Assembly (NCBI GenBank): GCA_030610745.1
Contig: JAUWRC010000090.1
Coordinates: forward strand, 1 to 6,094
From: Clostridia bacterium
GTDB taxonomy: Bacteria; Aerophobota; Aerophobia; Aerophobales; AE-B3A
Direction of reading: 5' to 3'
Length of the DNA stretch: 6,094 nt
The position numbers were made by a program, and so were the translations under genes. Of the stretch, positions 1 to 5,784 are shown piece after piece; positions within the stretch are counted from its first letter, which is position 1; each line of letters begins with the position of its first letter. Under the pieces are notes generated by a model, which did no database searches, was not told the origin of the DNA, and was given only the letters and a program-made list of their open reading frames with translations.

Positions 1-2266
1 CCATAACCCCACTTCCTGAATCATAGTAAATATTGTATTTAACTACATCAGCCTCCGAAGAAGATAAAGTCCAGGTAAGCTGAATTTTATTTGCCTCTAA
101 GCTGGTAGCGGAAAGATTCGTAGGGGGAAGGGGAGAAACACCGTCAGAAGCATTCACTGAAGAGGCAGGGGCAATATTTCCCGCCGGGTCCTTAACCTCT
201 CCCACCAGGGATACATTAGGAGCAGCATTTCTTGGCATAGGGGAAAGATTTTCTATATGAACAAGATTAGACTCCAGACCATCCAGAGAAACAGTATTAG
301 GGATAGCAAGGCTCGCTCCCCCTACCTCAAAGTCTGCTAGGGCCAGAGTAGAGGAATCCAGAGCCTCACTGAAGGTAACATCAATGCTGATAGTGGAGAC
401 AGTTCTTGCTGAAGAAAGAGTGGGTAAGGTATTATCCCCTCCTACAGTGCCAGTAAAAGTTCCTCCTCCCACGTTGCCTGAACCAGCCAGGTCATGGATA
501 TTTGAGGCAGTGAGCTTGTAGGAATTCCCATATTTTAAGTTCTGACTAGAGCCAGCTAAGGTGATAGTAGTAGTATAGGTTAAAGAATCATAGGTGGGAG
601 TTGCCCCCGTTAGACCAACAGAAGTTCCCACAGGAGAATCAAGGGAGTAGTTGCCTAGAGTTTCTGCATCAGTCTCATTCACATTTTCACTGAAGGTAAC
701 TGTTACCGTATCATTGTTAAGGCCAGAGATGGCACTGGCCGCTACCGAAGAAACCTCGGGGGAAGTGGTATCATAAATTATGGTAGCTAGCGCCCCGGCA
801 TCCTCTGAGTCATTACCCACTGTATCAATTGCCCTTACCCGAATAGTATGCTCTCCATCACTAGAGGGAGTCCAGTCCATATTCCAGGTAGACCAGTCAC
901 CAGAAGGATTAAGAGGCGAACCAATTGAAGTTCCATCTATAACTACATATACTTTGGAAACCCCACTAGGGTCGGTAGTTTCCCCGCTTATTTTTAAAGG
1001 AATACCGGTAGCGTTAAAAGGAGAACCGTGAGTCCCCGTAGTATCCTTCACCTCTAAAGTGGTAGAAGGATAAGTATTGTCCACCTCGATAATTCCACTG
1101 CAAGTAGTAATATTTCCTGCATCATCTACGGCCCATATCTCGTAGGGATAGGAAGCAGTGGAAACAACATTATTGCTCTCATCTTTTCCATCCCACTGGG
1201 CAGTATTAGTTCCATTGGCCCCACCATCGGTGGGAGTAATCTCACCAGAATCATCACCAAGTACCCTTTTTAGAGTAAAATTGGGATCATAGATCCTTAT
1301 CCTATTATATCCTGCCGAAGAGCCACTTAAAGTAAAAATAAAGGTAGTGGTATCTTTCACTCCATCAGCATTTTCGGGAGAGAAGGGATTAGGAGAGACA
1401 GAAATATTTGATATAGTGGGATAAACAGTATCTATAGTGAATCCTTGAGTCTTCTCTTCGCTGTTGCCAGCATCATCCAGAGCAATAATGCGGCAAGTGT
1501 AGGGTCCATCAGAGACAACATTGCCGCTCTCATCTTTTCCATCCCAGAGAATCTGGTGTTCCCCAGTATCCTGGGGAACAGCGTCTTTTAAGGTTTTTAT
1601 TATAATACCACTGCTGTTTCTAATTTCCACTCTTACTTTTAAGGAAGTAGAGACATTATCAGATAGAGTATAAGAAATAGTGGTAGTATCGTTAATATTA
1701 TCGCTATTAGGAGAAAAGGGATTAGGGCTAACCTGGAGAGATAGGATAGAGGGTGGGTTGTGGTCAGCATTGGTAGTATAGTCAGCAGTGATTATTTTAG
1801 GCGTATAATCCCCATATGAGTCTAAATCAGCAATGACATTGGCCGTTTCACCATCGCTCAGCTCAAAAATAGTTCCGGCACTTGGACCGTTGCCTTCCTT
1901 TAAAGTAAATCTTCCCCAGAAATATTTATCGCTAGCCTGATTATCGGGAAAGGTTCCATTATCATAAATGTTGATGGTGATCCGATTATCTGAATTGCCA
2001 ACCTCCGTTACAGTCGCAGTGGAGGAGACTCCGGTGACTACCCCATCGCTCACCCTCACATAAATTACACTGCCTTTATTGAAAGTAGCCGTCTGGGTAG
2101 CCGTCCCGCTTTCCACCAGACCGAAGGTCTCTACTGCGTCCTCTGCTGCCCATCCTGCACCTACTAATCCCAAACTCATTAAAACAAACCCCAGCAGCCC
2201 CACTAAAAGAAAAATAGCTGATTTCTTTGCTTTTTCTAATGCTTTCTGGATGTATTTTCCAACCAT
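1..2266 (-). CDS. Large secreted multi-Ig-domain surface protein, C-terminus beyond left edge
   Basis: An uninterrupted frame of 755 codons plus one base starts at the ATG at 2264-2266 and is still open at the left edge. A perfect GGAGGT lies 8 bases before the ATG. Residues 1-40 look like a signal peptide: a Lys-rich start, a hydrophobic stretch at about 17-37, and a plausible cleavage after GWA (residue 40). A beta-rich segment follows (about 45-165). Two FlgD-like Ig domains come next, each with SPNPFSP (180-186, 291-297), WDGKDES (241-247, 358-364) and a DDAGN ending (264-268, 381-385). Further domains are an Ig-like one with GEHTIRVRAID (471-481), two with the VTFSE strand typical of SwmB/Big-type repeats (523-527, 630-634), and a fibronectin-III-like start near 713 (PPTNLSA, then LTWT). 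The architecture indicates an exported structural or adhesive protein. The ligand and anchoring are unknown because the C-terminus is missing. It has its own promoter candidate and a long gap to the gene upstream. Confidence 0.9.
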   Translation of the reverse strand, partial: MVGKYIQKALEKAKKSAIFLLVGLLGFVLMSLGLVGAGWAAEDAVETFGLVESGTATQTATFNKGSVIYVRVSDGVVTGVSSTATVTEVGNSDNRITINIYDNGTFPDNQASDKYFWGRFTLKEGNGPSAGTIFELSDGETANVIADLDSYGDYTPKIITADYTTNADHNPPSILSLQVSPNPFSPNSDNINDTTTISYTLSDNVSTSLKVRVEIRNSSGIIIKTLKDAVPQDTGEHQILWDGKDESGNVVSDGPYTCRIIALDDAGNSEEKTQGFTIDTVYPTISNISVSPNPFSPENADGVKDTTTFIFTLSGSSAGYNRIRIYDPNFTLKRVLGDDSGEITPTDGGANGTNTAQWDGKDESNNVVSTASYPYEIWAVDDAGNITTCSGIIEVDNTYPSTTLEVKDTTGTHGSPFNATGIPLKISGETTDPSGVSKVYVVIDGTSIGSPLNPSGDWSTWNMDWTPSSDGEHTIRVRAIDTVGNDSEDAGALATIIYDTTSPEVSSVAASAISGLNNDTVTVTFSENVNETDAETLGNYSLDSPVGTSVGLTGATPTYDSLTYTTTITLAGSSQNLKYGNSYKLTASNIHDLAGSGNVGGGTFTGTVGGDNTLPTLSSARTVSTISIDVTFSEALDSSTLALADFEVGGASLAIPNTVSLDGLESNLVHIENLSPMPRNAAPNVSLVGEVKDPAGNIAPASSVNASDGVSPLPPTNLSATSLEANKIQLTWTLSSSEADVVKYNIYYDSGSGVM
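1175..1195 (-). repeat. Copy 2 of a 21-bp exact repeat coding for the WDGKDES motif
   Basis: This 21-bp stretch is identical to 1526-1546 and lies exactly 351 bp (117 codons) from it, in the same reading frame. It encodes residues 358-364 and the start of the following codons in the second FlgD-like domain. The flanking DNA of the two domains is clearly less similar. Confidence 0.8.
1526..1546 (-). repeat. Copy 1 of a 21-bp exact repeat coding for the WDGKDES motif
   Basis: Partner of 1175-1195, in the first FlgD-like domain (residues 241-247). Exact DNA identity over the conserved loop fits domain duplication with local conversion, or simply strong conservation with shared codon choice. Confidence 0.8.
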
Positions 2267-2287
2267 AATTACCTACCTCCGACTCTA

Positions 2288-2316
2288 AATCTACCACGAA
2301 CCTCAACTAAAGTCAA
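2288..2316 (-). promoter_or_regulatory. Promoter candidate for the surface-protein gene
   Basis: On the minus strand TTGACT (2316-2311) is followed after exactly 17 bases by TAGATT (2293-2288). This matches 5 of 6 bases of the sigma-70 -35 consensus and 4 of 6 of the -10. Transcription would start near 2281, directly in front of the GGAGGT at 2280-2275, giving a leader of only about 15 bases. It is the best-spaced candidate I found in this gap. Confidence 0.5.
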
Positions 2317-2535
2317 TTTAACCTATTTTGAAAAATTGAAAGTTGACACTGCTCTTAGGATTCTTTCGAGGAATGGACTAAGATGAGAGATTTTTGGCTA
2401 GAAAAAGTAAATGGATGGAATCGCTGATAGCGGTTTCAAATCTATCATATTATCTCACTTTTCTTAAACAATCATTACATTTTAGCGAGGTTATTTTATC
2501 ACAATCTTTAATAGATTAGATTCAGAGAGCTCATT

Positions 2536-2562
2536 AAAAAATTGTCTTTAGTGCATTAAAGA
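2536..2562 (-). terminator. Weak intrinsic terminator candidate for the yjbQ transcription unit
   Basis: Read on the minus strand, TCTTTA (2562-2557) pairs with TAAAGA (2550-2545) around a 6-base loop. The sequence CAA and then six T residues (2541-2536) follow. The stem has only one G-C pair, so it would be unstable, and it lies about 130 bases past the stop of the 651-residue gene. It is the only stem plus T-tract I found in the gap. Confidence 0.25.
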
Positions 2563-2629
2563 GGTGAGAACCAAAGAAAAAAGGTGGGGCACGATGCAGA
2601 AAACATAAATAATTAGCCATGGCTTTGTT

Positions 2630-2701
2630 AATATATTGGACTTAAGTTCAATATATTGGATTCAATTGTAGTATATCAAGTAGAAAAGCGGATATCAAGT
2701 T
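2630..2701. repeat. Short direct repeats phased at 20 bp
   Basis: AATATATTGGA occurs at 2630-2640 and again at 2650-2660. ATATCAAGT occurs at 2673-2681 and again at 2693-2701, the last copy running into the end of the 651-residue gene. Both pairs have a 20-bp period, about two helical turns. The second AATATATTGGA copy sits in a near-palindrome, with CAATATATTG (2649-2658) perfectly symmetric. The function is unknown. The spacing suits a DNA-binding protein, but low-complexity AT-rich sequence can produce such patterns by chance. Confidence 0.5.
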
Positions 2702-4650
2702 ACCTGGCTGGGTTTAGAAATTTTTATTCTACCTTTTTCTATAAAATACTCTATCATTCGGTTAATTAGCCTTCGGCCAGCGGGAGTGACCCAGAATTTC
2801 TCAATGATAAATTCTCCCATTCCTTCTACTATTTCCTTTTCCTTGGTTTTAATTATTCCCAACCATTTAAAATAATCCAATAGTATTGTTCGCAAGCCAA
2901 TAGTTAAGTACTCTGCAAAGCCTTCTCGGGATTTAATCATTTTTTTCTTGGAGACGTAGAGTTTGCCCACCAATTGTTCAGGAGTTATTTTTTCATTTAC
3001 CTTAAGGTCCTGTAAATGGTGAAGGGGTGCGTCAAAATGCTCCTGGTACATATCACAGTAATAATACAAAAAATCCCCTATCTGAAGCTCTTTCCAATCT
3101 ACCTTTTCCACCCAGATGCAGAAAAATTCAAAAAGTTTTTCTCCGTAAGATTTCTGGCTAAATTTTTTTACCCGCGGTTTATCTACATTTATCCATCCCT
3201 TTTCATCCACATAGATAAATCTTTCCACTCGACAGATTTTATCTATAAAGTGTATATAAGGTTTGCGAGGCTCTTCTCCTCTTTTTTCCTCTTTACCTAA
3301 AAATACAAAACTATCCTTATATATAAAATTTCGTTCTATTATTCTAAGATGTTTAAAGGGGATCCACCTATTTTTTGAGGTAACTTTTACTCTGTTTTGC
3401 CCAAAATAGCTGATGAAAGCTTCGGCGTCTTTGACAAAAGAAGCATCCCTGGAAGTGATATTATTCAAACTGGCTTTAGCTTCCGGCTTAAGAATAGGAG
3501 TTATACTTACTTTAATAGAAAAATCTTTTCGGGGATTGCCCAACCTCTTCCTTTCTTCTAAAATTACCTCCCAGGGAGTTTTATGATTTAGCTCTAGCTG
3601 AGGTTCTGAAAGCCACCTATTTTTATATCTCTCTATCTCTTTTTCTAAATCCTTCTGGCTGGAGAATTTATCCGGATCAATCTCTGAGCGTATATAACCC
3701 ATCAGGTCGTGAACAATTTCTTTTTCCCTGGGACCTTCTTTACTCTCTTTTACTTTTTGTTGGGGAGACTTTCCCCCAAATTCATCCCGGGGGGAAAGAT
3801 TCCAGAATAAATTAAAAAGTTCTTGAAACCCTACAAATTCTTCAGCGGTGGGAAAGTCAATTTTTTCTGCTAACTCTTTAAGAATCTTTATAGGATCAGT
3901 AGTCTCATCTATCTTTCTCCTTAGCTGTCTAATTGTAATTGCTTTCTTGCCTAAATATTTTTTCAATTTACGTCTTAGCTTTTTCTCCACCATTTCCAGG
4001 TCATCTTCGACTTTTCTTTTCCTTGCTTGATAGAAAGTTCTCTCCAGCAAGAGAGGATCGAGCTCTTTTTTATTCTTGGGTGACATTCGTTTCCATTCTC
4101 TTTCTACCCCATAAGAGACACTTTTAGGAAGAAACAAACTATGATAGACTAAAGCATAATCTTCCTCGTAAGGAATGATTCTACCAATAATAAAATCCCC
4201 TTCTTCCATTTGATAGGTTGCTTTATTTTCTCTTATTTTGTAGTTCTTATCAGAAGATAGGTCTTTAGCTATAAAGTGGGACCCAGTAATAACTTTTAAA
4301 ACTTTAAAAGCACTGTAGATATGGGACCTAAAATCAGAATAAATTTCTTTATCTTTTTTATTAAAGCTGGGTATCTTTTGGGATAAGAATACTTCAAGAG
4401 GAGTTACTCCATAGTGGTGGGAAGAATAAGAGAAAAGAAAATAATCTGCGAAACGGGGCTCGGCAAACTCCCTATCTTCAGAGGTTGGGTAGTGGATATC
4501 CGGCCTGGGGGTAAAGAATCTTTCTCCTTCCTTTCCTATCTCTTCGTTCAAATAGGGGTCTTCTTCGCAAAACTCCAGAATTCTGGCACAGTATTCATTA
4601 ACCCTGGTAGCAGGCCTCGTATCTTTCATAAAAATATCATCATAATACAT
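2695..4650 (-). CDS. Uncharacterised 651-residue lysine-rich protein, cotranscribed with YjbQ-family gene
   Basis: I do not recognise this protein with confidence. The start is supported by AGGGGAG (4659-4665) 8 bases before the ATG; a second Met at residue 8 is possible. There is no signal peptide or membrane helix, so it is probably cytoplasmic. Residues 65-175 are beta-rich (ADYFLFSY, GVTPLEVFL, YSAFKVLKVITG, then EEGDFIIGRIIP). They recall the N-terminal region of bacterial SEC-C-motif and related hypothetical proteins, but I see no Cys-rich SEC-C motif. A charged helical region (185-265, KRKVEDDLEMVEKKLRRKLKK) may form a coiled coil. Two similar motifs follow, FWNLSPRDEFGGKSP (282-296) and RWLSEPQLELNHKTP (345-359). 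Residues 500-640 are mainly helical and end in YFKWLGII plus WVTPAGRRL (593-628), which could be a winged-helix-like fold. It lies 28 bases after the YjbQ-family gene. A regulatory or nucleic-acid-binding role is a guess. Confidence 0.85.
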   Translation of the reverse strand: MYYDDIFMKDTRPATRVNEYCARILEFCEEDPYLNEEIGKEGERFFTPRPDIHYPTSEDREFAEPRFADYFLFSYSSHHYGVTPLEVFLSQKIPSFNKKDKEIYSDFRSHIYSAFKVLKVITGSHFIAKDLSSDKNYKIRENKATYQMEEGDFIIGRIIPYEEDYALVYHSLFLPKSVSYGVEREWKRMSPKNKKELDPLLLERTFYQARKRKVEDDLEMVEKKLRRKLKKYLGKKAITIRQLRRKIDETTDPIKILKELAEKIDFPTAEEFVGFQELFNLFWNLSPRDEFGGKSPQQKVKESKEGPREKEIVHDLMGYIRSEIDPDKFSSQKDLEKEIERYKNRWLSEPQLELNHKTPWEVILEERKRLGNPRKDFSIKVSITPILKPEAKASLNNITSRDASFVKDAEAFISYFGQNRVKVTSKNRWIPFKHLRIIERNFIYKDSFVFLGKEEKRGEEPRKPYIHFIDKICRVERFIYVDEKGWINVDKPRVKKFSQKSYGEKLFEFFCIWVEKVDWKELQIGDFLYYYCDMYQEHFDAPLHHLQDLKVNEKITPEQLVGKLYVSKKKMIKSREGFAEYLTIGLRTILLDYFKWLGIIKTKEKEIVEGMGEFIIEKFWVTPAGRRLINRMIEYFIEKGRIKISKPSQVT

Positions 4651-4678
4651 TTATCATTCTCCCCTGTAACTTTCCCTT

Positions 4679-5083
4679 TCAAGTTGACTGCCTTTCAACT
4701 TTTACCATTAATTGACGACGGCGGGGCCCGTCAAATTCACAAAAGTAGATGGATTGCCAGGTGCCTAAAACTAACTCTCCTCCCTCGATGAACACCGTCT
4801 CGGAAGAACCAACTAGAGATGCTTTTATATGAGCAGGAGAATTTCCCTCCCTATGTTGATAGTCACCCTGGAAGGGAATGACCTTGCTTAGTTGATTTAA
4901 GATGTCTCTTTTTACACTGGGATCGGCTCCCTCGTTAATAGTAATGCCAGCAGTGGTATGAGGAACAAAGAGGTAACATACTCCTTCTTTAACACGGGAT
5001 TTGGCAACTACTGCTTCAATTTGAGAAGTAATATCTACCAGCTCTGTTTGATTATGGGTAGGGATGATAAGTTTCTTTATCAA
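4679..5083 (-). CDS. yjbQ: YjbQ/UPF0047-family protein (secondary thiamine-phosphate synthase type), TTG start
   Basis: A 134-residue protein, close to the family's usual 130-140. Conserved family signatures are all present: PHTTAGITINEG (41-52), DP (54-55), HREGNSPAHIKASLVG (77-92) and LGTWQSIYFCEFDGPRRR (106-123). His42, His77 and His85 with nearby acidic residues are the likely ligand or catalytic positions. The family forms small trimers. The E. coli member is known only for weak, promiscuous thiamine-phosphate synthase activity, so the physiological reaction is uncertain. The start is a TTG codon: AAGGGAGG (5093-5100) sits 9 bases upstream, and there is no in-frame Met before residue 126, so no other start is credible. 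It is the first gene of a unit with the 651-residue gene and directly follows the toxin-antitoxin module. Confidence 0.93.
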   Translation of the reverse strand: MIKKLIIPTHNQTELVDITSQIEAVVAKSRVKEGVCYLFVPHTTAGITINEGADPSVKRDILNQLSKVIPFQGDYQHREGNSPAHIKASLVGSSETVFIEGGELVLGTWQSIYFCEFDGPRRRQLMVKVERQST

Positions 5084-5092
5084 TTTAGTTGG

Positions 5093-5100
5093 CCTCCCTT
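5093..5100 (-). promoter_or_regulatory. Shine-Dalgarno that fixes the TTG start of the yjbQ-family gene
   Basis: AAGGGAGG on the minus strand, 9 bases before the TTG at 5083-5081. The near-perfect match to the 16S rRNA 3' end at ideal distance is the main reason to accept TTG as the start codon. Confidence 0.85.
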
Positions 5101-5107
5101 TTGTCTT

Positions 5108-5113
5108 ATTATA
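5108..5113 (-). promoter_or_regulatory. -10 box candidate for the yjbQ transcription unit
   Basis: A perfect TATAAT on the minus strand, which would start transcription near 5101 with a leader of about 18 bases. No good -35 hexamer lies 16-18 bases upstream, where the sequence is GCGAAC followed by an A tract. The promoter could be weak, activator-dependent or accidental. Readthrough from vapBC is the alternative source of transcript. Confidence 0.4.
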
Positions 5114-5154
5114 CTTAAATCAGCTTTTTTGTTCGCTGAATTGATTTGTTATCT
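5108..5154 (-). other. Possible degenerate attC-like site after vapC
   Basis: One base after the vapC stop, the minus strand reads AGATAAC (5154-5148). This is the exact complement of the GTTATCT core at the other end of the vapBC module. It is followed by AAATCA (5147-5142) and, further on, TGATTT, a perfect 6-bp inverted repeat. TCAGC and GCTGA can pair alternatively around GAACAAAAAA. The expected far core, GTTRRRY, is absent; the nearest sequence is GTATAAT (5114-5108), which is also the -10 box candidate. At 47 bp it is shorter than usual attC sites. This is at best a decayed site, inferred mainly from the matching core box. Confidence 0.3.
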
Positions 5155-5155
5155 A

Positions 5156-5518
5156 TCAATATTTATACGTTATCCCTAATATTGAAGCTTCATGATGTAA
5201 TTTGGTATCCAAAGTCCATAGAGAGACTTCACTTAATAGCGAAGCTCCAAGAAGATAAACATCAATAAGACCAAGACCTTTACCCATTAAGTTCTTTTTC
5301 TCAATGAATAATAATACTTCTTCATTGTCTATCATCTCAACCATAGGCAGAGAACTAAACAGTGACAAAATCATCCTTCTGTTCTTAATATTACCGCATG
5401 CAAGTTCTCCAATAATAAAAGGATGGCAAGCTACATCACCATCATTTAGGAGCTGCTCAAGTTTAGAATTACCATTGCGTAAATGAGAAACCCATATTGA
5501 TGTATCAACAAGAATCAT
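5156..5518 (-). CDS. vapC: VapC toxin, PIN-domain ribonuclease
   Basis: A 120-residue PIN-domain protein, of typical VapC length. It opens with MILVDTSIWV and carries all four acidic residues expected in the Mg2+-dependent active site: Asp5, Glu38 (in HPFIIGELACG), Asp86 (in GKGLGLIDVYLL) and Asp104 (in WTLDTKL). The catalytic site therefore looks intact. VapC toxins cleave RNA (tRNA or rRNA in studied cases) and are held inactive by their VapB partner; this one's target cannot be read from sequence. Its ATG overlaps the vapB stop in TAATG, which implies translational coupling. The TGA stop falls one base before the AGATAAC box of a possible decayed attC site, so the gene fills the cassette to its end. 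Confidence 0.95.
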   Translation of the reverse strand: MILVDTSIWVSHLRNGNSKLEQLLNDGDVACHPFIIGELACGNIKNRRMILSLFSSLPMVEMIDNEEVLLFIEKKNLMGKGLGLIDVYLLGASLLSEVSLWTLDTKLHHEASILGITYKY

Positions 5519-5709
5519 TAATTTACTCTCCTACGAGGTATAATATGTAAGTTCTTTTCAGTTCCTCCCAATTTAGCTAACCTTTTACTGCTTTCTCTAG
5601 CAATTAATGCTTCCAGGCCTAATCTGACTAGAGTAGTTTTCTTTTTAATTCCTGTGAGTTTTGATACCTTTTCAATCAAGTCGTCTTTAATATTTAATGT
5701 TGTTCTCAT
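5518..5709 (-). CDS. vapB: VapB antitoxin, ribbon-helix-helix type
   Basis: A 63-residue antitoxin. Residues 2-7 (RTTLNI) form the DNA-contacting strand of a ribbon-helix-helix fold. Helices follow at about 9-20 (DDLIEKVSKLTG) and 24-40 (KTTLVRLGLEALIARES). The C-terminal tail RLAKLGGTEKN...IPRRR is characteristic of VapB proteins that block the VapC active site. AAAGGAG (5717-5723) lies 7 bases before the ATG. In known systems VapB alone or with VapC represses its own promoter. Palindromes overlap both promoter boxes here, as expected for such autoregulation. The gene overlaps vapC by one base. Confidence 0.95.
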   Translation of the reverse strand: MRTTLNIKDDLIEKVSKLTGIKKKTTLVRLGLEALIARESSKRLAKLGGTEKNLHIIPRRRVN

Positions 5710-5735
5710 AAACTAACTCCTTTCATATAATATAT

Positions 5736-5768
5736 ATGCATTATTATGCATCAAATATACATATATGT
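5736..5768. promoter_or_regulatory. Operator candidates over the vapBC promoter
   Basis: ATGCAT-TATT-ATGCAT (5736-5751) covers the -10 box. The perfect palindrome ACATATATGT (5759-5768) overlaps the -35. Inverted repeats over the promoter are the usual binding sites of a VapB ribbon-helix-helix dimer or VapBC complex. The assignment to VapB is inferred from position. Confidence 0.55.
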
Positions 5769-5771
5769 CAA
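5743..5771 (-). promoter_or_regulatory. vapBC promoter
   Basis: On the minus strand a perfect -35 box TTGACA (5771-5766) and CATAAT (5748-5743, 5 of 6) are separated by exactly 17 bases. An A-rich stretch (5783-5772) directly upstream resembles an UP element. Transcription should begin near 5736, giving a leader of about 27 bases. The -35 starts only 19 bases inside the inferred cassette boundary, so the module carries its own promoter. Confidence 0.8.
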
Positions 5772-5784
5772 GTTTTTTTATTTT

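Larger units (their letters stand above)
2267..2694. other. 428-bp AT-rich intergenic region without a convincing gene
   Basis: No frame on either strand here has both a ribosome site and a protein-like composition. The region contains the promoter and Shine-Dalgarno of the surface-protein gene at its left end, a weak terminator candidate (2536-2562), the short palindrome AGCCATGGCT (2615-2624), a small stem CGCT-GAT-AGCG (2422-2432), and phased direct repeats at 2630-2701. I saw no tRNA, riboswitch or attC-like fold in the remainder. Confidence 0.6.

Noticed and set aside
780..1031. 83-codon plus-strand frame
   Set aside because: It is antisense to the Ig-domain gene; its Pro/Ser/Thr-rich composition reflects that gene's codons and there is no ribosome site.
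2076..2306. 76-codon minus-strand frame starting at 2306
   Set aside because: It overlaps the start of the surface-protein gene in another frame, has an atypical Arg/Ser/Gly-rich composition and lacks a proper ribosome site; the overlapping frame encodes a signal peptide and runs over 2 kb.
2422..2432. CGCT-GAT-AGCG hairpin considered as terminator or attC remnant
   Set aside because: The stem is only 4 bp, with no T tract and no core boxes nearby.
2615..2624. AGCCATGGCT palindrome considered as a terminator stem
   Set aside because: It has no loop and is not followed by a T tract in either direction.
2267..2694. CRISPR array suggested by the regularly spaced short repeats
   Set aside because: The repeats are only 9-11 bp, there are two copies of each, and the interval is 20 bp, far from CRISPR repeat and spacer sizes; no cas gene is present.
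3016..4791. Several plus-strand frames of 60-125 codons opposite the 651-residue gene
   Set aside because: They are Phe/Leu/Ser-rich mirror images of the Lys/Glu-rich gene and have no supporting start signals.
4958..5179. 73-codon plus-strand frame
   Set aside because: It lies antisense to the yjbQ-family gene and runs across the intergenic gap into vapC without any ribosome site.
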